From DATCSE01 sp036568605 (lineage in GTDB: Bacteria > Pseudomonadota > Gammaproteobacteria > Burkholderiales > Burkholderiaceae_C), in NCBI GenBank assembly GCA_036568605.1, contig DATCSE010000279.1, positions 1 to 9,749 on the forward strand: a stretch of DNA of 9,749 bases, given 5' to 3'. Numbering within the stretch: position 1 is the first letter of the stretch; every line of letters starts with the position of its first letter. The translations under genes were made by a program, and so were the position numbers. Of the stretch, positions 1-6,803 are shown piece after piece. The notes beneath the pieces are model-generated. The model ran no database searches. It saw only the letters and a program-made list of their open reading frames with translations, and had not been told where the DNA came from.

Positions 1-2331
1 CATCGCGTGCAGATGGCCGACCAGCCGCAGCGAGTCGACCGTTCTGCGCGGGGTGCCGACACGCCGCGCCTCCTTCAGCGCGGCCAGCGCATGCGGCATG
101 CCTTCCATGTAGTAGCCGAGGTTCAGCAGCAATTCGGCCGCGGCGTACGAGGCGTTCGCGTCCGGCGTCGTGGCGCCGGCGGCCGGTGCCGGCAGGATGG
201 TCTGTACCCAGCGCCGGCCTTCGGCGCCGAAGCCGCGCATCGCCCAGAACGGCGCGAGCGTCGCGACGAAACGATGGGCTGCCGTCGCATCGTGCTGCGC
301 GGCCGAGGCCACCGCGGCTTCGAAGTTGCCATGCTCGGCCTCGAAGGTCGCGCAGGCTGCGTCGGTGCGGCCCACGCTGCGTTCGCCGGCGATGCGCTCG
401 GCCTGCGCAAGCCAGTGGCGCATGAAGCGCTCGCGGGCCTGCCTTTCGTCGGGGTCGCGGCGCAGCTGATCCAGCGCGAATGCGCGCACGGTCTGCAGCA
501 TGCGGTAGCGGCGCGTGCCGCCGCCGCTGGCGCTGTTGTCGTGGTCGCGGCGCTCGGGTTCGGCGAGCGCGATCAGGTGGTGCTCGAGCAGCAGCTCCAG
601 CGCATCGGCTACCGCGTCGCCGCCGCCGTCGTTCTTGTCGTCGTCGCCGCCGAGCACGCTGCGTGCGCTGGCCAGCGTGACCCCGCCGGCGAACAGGCCC
701 AGCCAGCCGAAGGCGCGCTGCACGTCGAGCGGCAGCAGCTGGTAGCCCCAGCGCAGCACGGCCTCGAGGGAGTGATGGCGCTCGGGACTGTCGCGACGGC
801 CGCGATGCAGCAGGTCGAAGCTGATCTCGAGGCGGCGTTGCAGCTCGTCGGTGCCGAACAGCTTCACGCGCGCGGCGGCCAGCTCGATCGCGAGCGGCAG
901 TCCATCGAGCCGGCGGCTCAGCGCGACGATCGCGGCGGCGTTGGCATCGGTCAGCCGGAAGTCCGGCTCCGCGGCCTGCGCGCGCTGCACGAACAGCGCG
1001 ACCGATGCGATCTGCTCGATCTCGCGCAGCGGACGCGGCTCCTTCGGCGGAAGCTGCAGCGGCGGCACGCTGACCAGCGTCTCGCCGGCCACGTTGAGCG
1101 CCGCGCGGCTGGTGCACAGCACGCGCAGCCGGTCGCCCGCCGCGATCAGCCCGGAGACCAACGGCGCGGCGCCGAGCAGATGCTCGAAGTTGTCGAGCAC
1201 CAGCAGCACGTGGTGCTGTGCGGCATAAGCCTTCAGCAGCTCGTTCCAGGTGTTCGGAACCGTTTGTTTCAAGCCCAGCGCGCGGCCGATCGCACCGGCC
1301 ACCGCGGCCGCGTCGGTGATCTCGCCGAGCGAGACGAAGCAGGCGCCGTGCCCGAACTCGTCGCACAGATCGTTCGCGATCCGGATCGACAGCTGGGTCT
1401 TGCCGACGCCGGCCGGGCCGCTCAATGTGACGAGGCGATGACCGCTGCGCAGCAGCCGGCAGGCGCGTTCGACGTCGCGCTCCCGATCGATCAGCGGCTG
1501 CAGCAGCAGCGGCGGCACGCAGCGCGCGCGGGCCGGGTCGGCGTCGACGGCGTGCGGCAGCGATACGGGGCCGGGCGCCGCACCGGCGCCGGGATCGGGC
1601 GCGGCCTGCAGCGCGGCGCGCGTGCGCGGATCCGGCGCGACCCCGAGCTCGCTCGCGAGCGCGGCGCGGCACTGCTCGTACTGACGTTGCGCCTCCTGCT
1701 GGCGGCCGGCGCGCACGAACAGCTCGATCAGCTCGCGGTGCGCGCCTTCCTCGGTGGGCAATGCGCGGGTGAGGCGCTGCAGCGTCGCGATCGCGGCTTC
1801 ATCTTGTCCCTGCGCGAGCTGCCGGCGCGACAAGGCTCGCAGCGCGCCGATATAGCGCTGCTCGAGGTGCTGGCGCGGCTGCGTGCTCCATGGCTGGCCT
1901 TCGTCCTGCGGCAGCAGCGGGCCCTCGTACAGCGCGATCGCCTCGATCAGCTCGGCGGTGGCCGCGTCGTCGACCATGCCGATGTCGAGCAGGCGCTCGA
2001 ACTGATCGATGTCGATCCAGATCTCGGCGCGCGGGTCCAGCGCGATCATCTCGCCGGTCGCGATCACGTAGCGCGACTCGGCGCGGGTCGTGCGTTCCGG
2101 CTCGAGCGCCTTGCGCAGCAGGTATAGCGCGTTGTTGAGCCGGCTCTCCGGCTTCGCACCGGTGTCGAACTGCAGCCACAGCGCATCGTTGATCTTGTGG
2201 CGCGGCGCCTGATGGCCCACCTGTACCGCCAGCATCTTCAGCAGCTGCGCGGCATCGCGGCGCGGCCATCGATCGACAGGACGGCCATCGACGTGCACCG
2301 AAAATTTTCCTAACAACTCGACCTTCAGCAT
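1..2331 (-). CDS. AfsR/SARP-like transcriptional regulator with NB-ARC-type ATPase, 3' end outside window
   Basis: The frame is open from the ATG at 2331 to the window edge, 777 codons without a stop, so the C-terminus is missing. Residues 1 to about 92 resemble an OmpR-type winged helix (starts MLKVELLGKFSVHVDGRPVD). Residues about 102-240 match a bacterial transcriptional activation domain (BTAD), ending in an ELGVAPDP motif. A low-complexity linker leads to a STAND/NB-ARC ATPase with Walker A GPAGVGKT at 305-312 (K311) and a Walker B strand LLVLDNFEHLL with D380. A helical region with TPR-like character follows to the edge. Glycine/Asp-rich insertions near residues 563-572 and 604-613 look like flexible loops. 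The family consists of multidomain activators in which nucleotide switching and helical repeats sense a signal. The target is unknown, but the divergent luxR promoter is the obvious candidate. No strong Shine-Dalgarno is visible, so the start rests on the canonical N-terminus. Confidence 0.9.
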   Translation of the reverse strand, partial: MLKVELLGKFSVHVDGRPVDRWPRRDAAQLLKMLAVQVGHQAPRHKINDALWLQFDTGAKPESRLNNALYLLRKALEPERTTRAESRYVIATGEMIALDPRAEIWIDIDQFERLLDIGMVDDAATAELIEAIALYEGPLLPQDEGQPWSTQPRQHLEQRYIGALRALSRRQLAQGQDEAAIATLQRLTRALPTEEGAHRELIELFVRAGRQQEAQRQYEQCRAALASELGVAPDPRTRAALQAAPDPGAGAAPGPVSLPHAVDADPARARCVPPLLLQPLIDRERDVERACRLLRSGHRLVTLSGPAGVGKTQLSIRIANDLCDEFGHGACFVSLGEITDAAAVAGAIGRALGLKQTVPNTWNELLKAYAAQHHVLLVLDNFEHLLGAAPLVSGLIAAGDRLRVLCTSRAALNVAGETLVSVPPLQLPPKEPRPLREIEQIASVALFVQRAQAAEPDFRLTDANAAAIVALSRRLDGLPLAIELAAARVKLFGTDELQRRLEISFDLLHRGRRDSPERHHSLEAVLRWGYQLLPLDVQRAFGWLGLFAGGVTLASARSVLGGDDDKNDGGGDAVADALELLLEHHLIALAEPERRDHDNSASGGGTRRYRMLQTVRAFALDQLRRDPDERQARERFMRHWLAQAERIAGERSVGRTDAACATFEAEHGNFEAAVASAAQHDATAAHRFVATLAPFWAMRGFGAEGRRWVQTILPAPAAGATTPDANASYAAAELLLNLGYYMEGMPHALAALKEARRVGTPRRTVDSLRLVGHLHAM

Positions 2332-2365
2332 CTGAACGTGGTGGGGCCAACGATGCAGGTGCGCG

Positions 2366-2383
2366 GCGTTTCGAAAAAAACGC
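2366..2383. repeat. Short inverted repeat in the SARP-like gene leader
   Basis: GCGTTT at 2366-2371 is mirrored by AAACGC at 2378-2383 around a CGAAAA loop, with a run of seven A's on the plus strand. It lies 35 bp upstream of the leftward start codon at 2331. It could be a protein site or a small leader hairpin; chance is also possible because the stem is only 6 bp. Confidence 0.35.
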
Positions 2384-2523
2384 GACGCGCCTGCTGGTCT
2401 TGATTTTTCGGGGGCGTGGCGGCGACGTCGACGCGGCAATTCACTACCGGATGTTTCGACGTGCACGAGCCTCTTTGCGAAGCCGTCGAGGCGGCTGCGT
2501 TGACTGTATCGCAATGCGACGAC

Positions 2524-2556
2524 GTCTGCGATGGGTCGCGATTGGGCTGCGATTGC
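2524..2556 (+). promoter_or_regulatory. Tandem 11-bp direct repeats, possible SARP operator upstream of luxR
   Basis: Three adjacent 11-bp units occur: GTCTGCGATGG (2524-2534), GTCGCGATTGG (2535-2545) and GCTGCGATTGC (2546-2556). The core GCGATTG is perfect in the last two units (2538-2544 and 2549-2555, exactly 11 bp apart). It is degenerate in the first, where GCGAT starts at 2528. A further GCGA starts at 2516. The repeat block ends 8 bp before TTAAAT (2564-2569). SARP activators of Streptomyces bind heptamer direct repeats with an 11-bp period placed 8 bp before the -10 box. The adjacent divergent gene encodes a SARP-like protein. The repeats are seen; the operator function is inferred. 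Confidence 0.5.
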
Positions 2557-2563
2557 GTGTGCC

Positions 2564-2569
2564 TTAAAT
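2564..2569 (+). promoter_or_regulatory. Possible -10 box of the luxR promoter
   Basis: TTAAAT matches four of six positions of the sigma70 -10 consensus and stands out as AT-rich in this GC-rich region. No good -35 lies at the right distance; TTGGGC at 2542-2547 matches three of six with 16 bp spacing. That is typical of activator-dependent promoters whose operator replaces the -35. Transcription would start near 2576, giving a very short leader that just includes the Shine-Dalgarno. Confidence 0.35.
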
Positions 2570-2576
2570 CGTGGCC

Positions 2577-2582
2577 AGGAGG
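2577..2582 (+). promoter_or_regulatory. Strong Shine-Dalgarno fixing the luxR start
   Basis: AGGAGG followed by an 8-nt spacer precedes the ATG at 2591. The in-frame ATG at 2531 has no comparable site and lies inside the repeat block, so 2591 is preferred. Confidence 0.85.
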
Positions 2583-2590
2583 CAATCGCG

Positions 2591-3421
2591 ATGGATTCCA
2601 GTACGACAACGGCGCGCGCGACCGGCGACGACAGCGCGGTCACGATCGAAGGCGTGTTCCTCTACGGCGAGCCGTGCCTGAGGCCGGCCGCGTCGGCGCC
2701 CGCGGTGCCGGGCTTGGATCTGCTGGCGACACTGCACCGTGCCCGCGATGCGGGCGAGCGTGAACGTCTGGTGCGCGCCGAGCTCGCCGCGATCGGTGCG
2801 GACTGGCTCGAGTTCGGCAAGATGCAGTGGCAGGGCGAGCGGCTCCAGCCGGTCTCGCTGCTGTCCACCTACGCGCCGCCGGACTGGGCCGCCGCATACT
2901 GCCGCAACCGCTTCTGGGAATGCGACACGCGGTTGAAATGCGCGTCGCTGGCCGGCGCACCGTTCGTGTGGAGCGTGGCCGACGAGCAACCGCGACTGGC
3001 GACGACGCAACATATGTTTCAGATGCTGAAGGCGTACGGCGTCGGCAGCGGCATCACGATCTGCCTGGGCACGCCGGGAGCGAGTCAGGGCGTTGCGATG
3101 CACTTCCTCTCGCGGCACGCCGACCGGCAATGGGCCAGCAAGGAGAAGCTGGCCGCTGCCTTGCTACTCGGCGTGTGCCTGCACGAATTCATCGCGAAGC
3201 ACACGCTGCCGGTCGCGGCGAGCCGGATCGCGAGCGGCATGTCGGCCTTGCAGGCGCGCATCGCCGACTGCGTGCAGCGTGGCTTCAGCGACAAGGAGGT
3301 TGCGCGTTCGCTGGCCTTGAGCCGGCACACAGTGGACTACCACCTGCGTGCCCTGCGGCACCGCTTCAACGTGCGCAACCGGGTGCAGCTGGCGCAGGCA
3401 ATTGCGGGGGCCGTGCCGTAG
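2591..3421 (+). CDS. LuxR-family regulator with autoinducer-binding domain (LuxR solo in this window)
   Basis: A 276-residue protein. An autoinducer-binding domain covers about residues 50-180 and a LuxR-type helix-turn-helix covers about 216-272. Using TraR numbering in brackets, ligand-pocket residues W99 (W57), Y103 (Y61), D112 (D70) and W127 (W85) are present with identical spacing, and G154 corresponds to G113. The usual proline after the aspartate is T113 (P71T). In the DNA-binding domain the usual E178 and L182 are Q221 and A225, while G188 is kept (G231). Conserved W57, Y61, D70 and W85 suggest an acyl-homoserine-lactone-like ligand; the other changes suggest altered specificity or folding. 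The N-terminus is about 40 residues longer than in typical members. No luxI synthase is present here. The 3' end overlaps the convergent helicase gene by 56 bp. The start is set by the AGGAGG at 2577. Confidence 0.9.
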   Translation: MDSSTTTARATGDDSAVTIEGVFLYGEPCLRPAASAPAVPGLDLLATLHRARDAGERERLVRAELAAIGADWLEFGKMQWQGERLQPVSLLSTYAPPDWAAAYCRNRFWECDTRLKCASLAGAPFVWSVADEQPRLATTQHMFQMLKAYGVGSGITICLGTPGASQGVAMHFLSRHADRQWASKEKLAAALLLGVCLHEFIAKHTLPVAASRIASGMSALQARIADCVQRGFSDKEVARSLALSRHTVDYHLRALRHRFNVRNRVQLAQAIAGAVP

Positions 3422-5696
3422 GCCATCGCACCGGCGACCACCAGGCGGGCAGCAACGCCCGCACCGTGGCCCGTCCGTATCGCTCGTCGATCAGGTACAG
3501 CGTTCCGGTGTCGGTCGCGGTGCGAATCACGCGCCCGGCGGCTTGCACGACTTTTCTCAAGCCCGGGTACAGGTAGGTGTACTCGAAGCCGGAGCCGAGC
3601 TCGGCGTCTATCGTGCGCCGGTACTGGTCATTCACCGCGTTGACCTGCGGCATGCCCAGGGTCGCGACGAATGCGCCGATCAGGCGGCGCCCCGGCAGAT
3701 CGATGCCCTCGGCGAAGGAGCCGCCGAGCACGGCGAAGCCGACGCCGGCGCTGTCCGGCGAGAAGCGGGCGAGGAACTCGGCCCGATCGGCATCGCGCAT
3801 CGTCCGGTGCTGCTTCCACAGGGGCACATCGGGGCTGCTCTCGGCGAGTCGCCGCGCGACCATCTCGAGGTAGTCGAAGCTGCTGAAGAACGCGAGGTAG
3901 TTGCCGGGTTGCGCGCGGAATTGGTCGGCGATCAGATCCGCGATCGGCTGCGCCGAACGCTGGCGGCTCGCGAACCGTGTCGGCAGATGGGTCACGAGGC
4001 GCACGGCCAGCTGCTCGGGCGAGAAGGGCGCTTCGATCTCGACCCAGCCTGTGTCGTCGGGGAGCCCGAGCATGTCGGCATAGAAGCGCTGTGGTTGCAG
4101 CGTTGCCGAGAAGAGCACGGTGGAGGACATCGCCGCGAACCGCGGTTTCAGGAACGGCGCGGGGATGACGTTGCGGATCGTCAGCTCCGAGCGGCCTCGC
4201 CCTGGCAGGGTCGTGACGTCGAAGACGGAATGCGAATCGAACGTGTCGGCGAGTCGACGGAACTGCAGCAGCTTGAAGTAGAACTCGACAAAGGCCGGGT
4301 CCAGGGCCTGCGGCCCGGCGGCCGCCATCGCGCCGGCCAACGCATCCGATGTGGCGCTGCAGACGTCGCCCGCCGCGGTCGCGAACCGCTCCGGGACGGC
4401 GGCCTCGACCTCGTAGGGCTCGGTTCGTCCGGCGGTGACCGATGACCAGGCCCGGCCCAGCCGCTGCACAGTTTTCCGCAGCGCTTCGGGCGCCGTCTGC
4501 GCGGCGGTTCTGAGCTCGTCGCGCGACAGCGAGACGGTGTACATCGCCCGAGCCCGGTCGACCAGGTTGTGCGCCTCGTCGATCAGCAGGGCCACCGGCC
4601 ACCCGTTGACGACCGTGAGCGTGTGCAGCAGCGCGGTGGCATCGAGCAGGTAGTTGTAGTCGGCGATCACGACATCCGACCATCGCGCCATTTCCTGCGC
4701 GAGGTAGTACGGGCAGATGCCGTGCTCCCGCGCCAGGCCCCGAAGGTCGGCTGCGGCGAGTGCACCGCGTGCGGCGGCCCCCTGCCGTGCCGCCGGCAGG
4801 CGGTCGTAGAACCCGCGTGCCAGCGGGCACGACTCGCCGTGGCAGGCCTTGTCCGGATGCTCGCAGGACTTGCTTCTGGCGACGAGTTCGAGCACGCGCA
4901 GCGGCATGCCGGCGTTGCCGGCGACGATCTGGCGCAGCGCGGCCAGCGGCGGTTCGTGACCGCTGCTCTTGGCCGTGAGGAAGAACACCTTGGCGATGCC
5001 TTTCGCGGGCATCGCCTTCAGCGTCGAGAACAGCGTCGCGAGCGTCTTGCCGATGCCGGTTCCTGCCTGCGCCAGCAGAACTCGGCCGAGCTTCGCGGCG
5101 AGGTACGTCTGCTCGGCGAGCCTGCGCTGGCCGGCGCGAAAGTCCGGGTGGATGAATTTCAGCGCATCGAGGGCGGCATCGCGGGCCGCGCGATGGGCCA
5201 GTTCGCTGCGTGCCCACTGCAGGAAGGTCCGGCATTGCGCGGCGAAGACGTCGGCCAACTCCGCGGCGCTGCAGCCTTGCTCCAGCGTCGTCTCCTCGCC
5301 GCTGTCGACATCGAAGTAGACGAGCCTGACGGTGAGGCGTTCGATGCCGAACGCCTTGCACAGCATCGCGCCGTACACCTTGGCTTGCGCCCAGTGCAAA
5401 GCCCGCTGGTTCTCGGGCAGCCTGGTCAGGTCGCCCTTGAAGGTCTTGACCTCTTCGACGATGCCGTGGGTTTCGTCGAAGCCGTCGGCTCGCCCGCGCA
5501 CGATCAAGTCCTCGTAGGTGTCCTGCACCGGTATCTCGGCGCGATGGGTCGCGCCGCGCCGGGCGGCCACGAGCTTGTGGCCGGCGATGCCTTCATCGGA
5601 CGAGGGCGACGGCGTGAACCGGAGGTCGAGGTCTCCCGTCTTCGCGGTGAACGCGCAGAGCTCGCGGACCGCGACGGTGTAGGCGCTTATCGGCAT
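3366..5696 (-). CDS. XPD/DinG-type iron-sulfur DNA helicase with N-terminal PD-(D/E)XK nuclease domain
   Basis: A 776-residue protein. The N-terminal ~170 residues carry a RecB/Cas4-like nuclease signature: D71, E82-V-K84 and a Q104-x3-Y108 motif. The superfamily 2 helicase core follows, with Walker A AGTGIGKT (K217) and a DEAH box at 373-376 (LLIDEAHNL). Four cysteines (C278, C285, C290, C328) sit where the Rad3/XPD iron-sulfur cluster domain lies. C-terminal motifs are FSATL (529-533), GGSFAEGIDLPGRR (658-671) and QAAGRVIR (718-725). Members unwind DNA with 5'-3' polarity in repair or recombination; joint nuclease-helicase action is inferred, since all catalytic residues appear intact. The start lies 37 bp after the thyA stop, so cotranscription is likely. 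Its last ~18 codons, an Arg/Pro/Ala-rich tail, overlap luxR on the other strand. No Cas genes are nearby. Confidence 0.92.
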   Translation of the reverse strand: MPISAYTVAVRELCAFTAKTGDLDLRFTPSPSSDEGIAGHKLVAARRGATHRAEIPVQDTYEDLIVRGRADGFDETHGIVEEVKTFKGDLTRLPENQRALHWAQAKVYGAMLCKAFGIERLTVRLVYFDVDSGEETTLEQGCSAAELADVFAAQCRTFLQWARSELAHRAARDAALDALKFIHPDFRAGQRRLAEQTYLAAKLGRVLLAQAGTGIGKTLATLFSTLKAMPAKGIAKVFFLTAKSSGHEPPLAALRQIVAGNAGMPLRVLELVARSKSCEHPDKACHGESCPLARGFYDRLPAARQGAAARGALAAADLRGLAREHGICPYYLAQEMARWSDVVIADYNYLLDATALLHTLTVVNGWPVALLIDEAHNLVDRARAMYTVSLSRDELRTAAQTAPEALRKTVQRLGRAWSSVTAGRTEPYEVEAAVPERFATAAGDVCSATSDALAGAMAAAGPQALDPAFVEFYFKLLQFRRLADTFDSHSVFDVTTLPGRGRSELTIRNVIPAPFLKPRFAAMSSTVLFSATLQPQRFYADMLGLPDDTGWVEIEAPFSPEQLAVRLVTHLPTRFASRQRSAQPIADLIADQFRAQPGNYLAFFSSFDYLEMVARRLAESSPDVPLWKQHRTMRDADRAEFLARFSPDSAGVGFAVLGGSFAEGIDLPGRRLIGAFVATLGMPQVNAVNDQYRRTIDAELGSGFEYTYLYPGLRKVVQAAGRVIRTATDTGTLYLIDERYGRATVRALLPAWWSPVRWPTARPPQLPAPAAPGCAR

Positions 5697-5733
5697 CGAG
5701 CCGGCACCGCGATCCGATCGGGGTCGTGCGACC

Positions 5734-6711
5734 TCAAACCGCCATCGGCGCGGTCAACGGCGGATGGTGCTCGTAGCCTTGCAGAACGAAGTCGCCGGGC
5801 TCGACCCGCTCCAGCCACTCGGGCTCGTAGCGCCCGGTCTTCGCGTAGTCCGGGATGCGATCGGACAGCACCAGCTTCGGCGCAGGGTAGGGCTCGCGCT
5901 TGAGCTGCTCGCGCAGCATGTCGACGTGGTTCTCGTAGATGTGCACGTCGCCGATGAAGTACGTGAACCAGCGCGGCGTGTAGCCGGTGAGCCGGCCCAC
6001 GAGGTGCAGCAGGGCGGCGCCCTCGGTCAGGTTGAACGGCGTGCCCAGGCCCACGTCGTTCGAGCGCACGTACAGGCACAGCGAGATCTCCTGCTTGGCC
6101 TTGTTCGCGAGGAACTGGTACAGCAGGTGGCAGGGCGGCAGCGCCATCTCTTCCAGTTGGGCGCAGTTCCAGCCGTGGAACAGGATGCGGCGGTCGCTGG
6201 GATTCGAGATCAGCGTGTCCAGGCACTGGTGCAGCTGGTCGATGGCCTTGTAGAGCAGGACGCGCTGCCCCTCGCCATGGCCGTCGTCGAACGTGGTGAT
6301 CTGCCGGTACCCGCGGGCCGTCGCGTGGGCGATCTGCTCCGTGTCCTTCACGGCCAGGACCTTGTACGCGGGCCACTCGCGCCATTGGACGCCGTAGACC
6401 GGGCCCAGGCTGTCGACGCCGTCGCGGTACGGGTTTGCCAGCCACTGCTGGTTCTCGTTGGCGTTCTGGTCCCACACCTTGCAGCCCAGATCGCGGAACT
6501 CGGCGGCACTGCGGGTGGCTCGCAGGAAGCCGACCATCTCGCCGATCGCCGACTTGAACGCAAGCTTCTTCGTCGTGACGGCGGGGAACCCCTGCTGCAG
6601 GTCGAACCGCATCATCGCGCCCGGGACGCTGAGCGTGCGCACGCCGGTGCGGTTTTCCTGCCAGCTGCCCTGGTCGAAGATGGTCTGGACCAGGTCGAGA
6701 TACTGTTTCAT
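5734..6711 (-). CDS. thyA: Thymidylate synthase (long proteobacterial form)
   Basis: A 325-residue cytoplasmic enzyme that methylates dUMP to dTMP using 5,10-methylenetetrahydrofolate. Catalytic C194 lies in ALPPCHLLYQF. Other conserved residues, with E. coli equivalents, are R22 (R21), E58, W80, R174/R175 (R126/R127), D219 (D169), N227 (N177), H257 (H207) and Y259 (Y209). The C-terminus is the canonical APMAV. It is about 60 residues longer than E. coli ThyA. Part of this is an insertion near residues 118-155 and part is extra sequence around residues 60-95. This matches the ~323-residue form of Burkholderia and Pseudomonas. The start at 6711 is chosen because the family N-terminus begins MKQYLDL; an in-frame ATG at 6777 would add 22 unrelated residues. 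No Shine-Dalgarno is visible, and a long hairpin lies just upstream. No folA (dihydrofolate reductase) is in the window. Confidence 0.97.
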   Translation of the reverse strand: MKQYLDLVQTIFDQGSWQENRTGVRTLSVPGAMMRFDLQQGFPAVTTKKLAFKSAIGEMVGFLRATRSAAEFRDLGCKVWDQNANENQQWLANPYRDGVDSLGPVYGVQWREWPAYKVLAVKDTEQIAHATARGYRQITTFDDGHGEGQRVLLYKAIDQLHQCLDTLISNPSDRRILFHGWNCAQLEEMALPPCHLLYQFLANKAKQEISLCLYVRSNDVGLGTPFNLTEGAALLHLVGRLTGYTPRWFTYFIGDVHIYENHVDMLREQLKREPYPAPKLVLSDRIPDYAKTGRYEPEWLERVEPGDFVLQGYEHHPPLTAPMAV

Positions 6712-6720
6712 GGTGGGTTC

Positions 6721-6778
6721 GGTGGGAGGCCCTGTCGATTGGCCGCGTGCATTGTGCGCCAACCGATCGGCCTCCACC
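6721..6778 (-). promoter_or_regulatory. Long imperfect hairpin directly upstream of thyA
   Basis: On the leftward transcript, GGTGGAGGCC (6778-6769) pairs with GGCCTCCCACC (6731-6721) with one bulged G. Inside, TCGGTTGGC (6766-6758) pairs with GCCAATCGA (6743-6735) with one G-U pair. That gives about 19 paired positions around a 14-nt loop. The structure ends 9 nt before the ATG at 6711, where a Shine-Dalgarno should be. No T-run follows, so a classical terminator for the upstream ompA-like gene is unlikely. It may be a translation-control leader of thyA or an RNA-processing site. Confidence 0.55.
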
Positions 6779-6803
6779 GCCGGAGACTATGCTCCGCGCG
6801 CGA

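Noticed and set aside
7..2127. 706-codon open frame on the plus strand
   Set aside because: It is antisense to the SARP-like gene, whose minus frame carries clear wHTH, BTAD and ATPase motifs. The translation is Arg/Ala/Gln-rich without domains, typical of high-GC mirror frames.
2500..2505. TTGACT as a -35 box for luxR
   Set aside because: Positions 16-18 bp downstream (CGTCTG region) do not resemble a -10 box.
2531..2590. Earlier ATG at 2531 for the LuxR gene
   Set aside because: No ribosome binding site, inside the tandem repeats, and would precede the -10 candidate; the AGGAGG at 2577 favours 2591.
2332..2590. lux box (20-bp dyad with CT-N12-AG) upstream of luxR
   Set aside because: I found no convincing dyad of that form in the intergenic region, so autoregulation by the LuxR protein is not supported.
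3366..5696. CRISPR-associated DinG or Cas4 fusion
   Set aside because: The nuclease motifs are Cas4-like, but there are no repeats, spacers or Cas genes in the window, and thyA and luxR are the neighbours.
6712..6777. Earlier ATG at 6777 for thyA
   Set aside because: It would add 22 residues unlike any ThyA and would translate through the hairpin.
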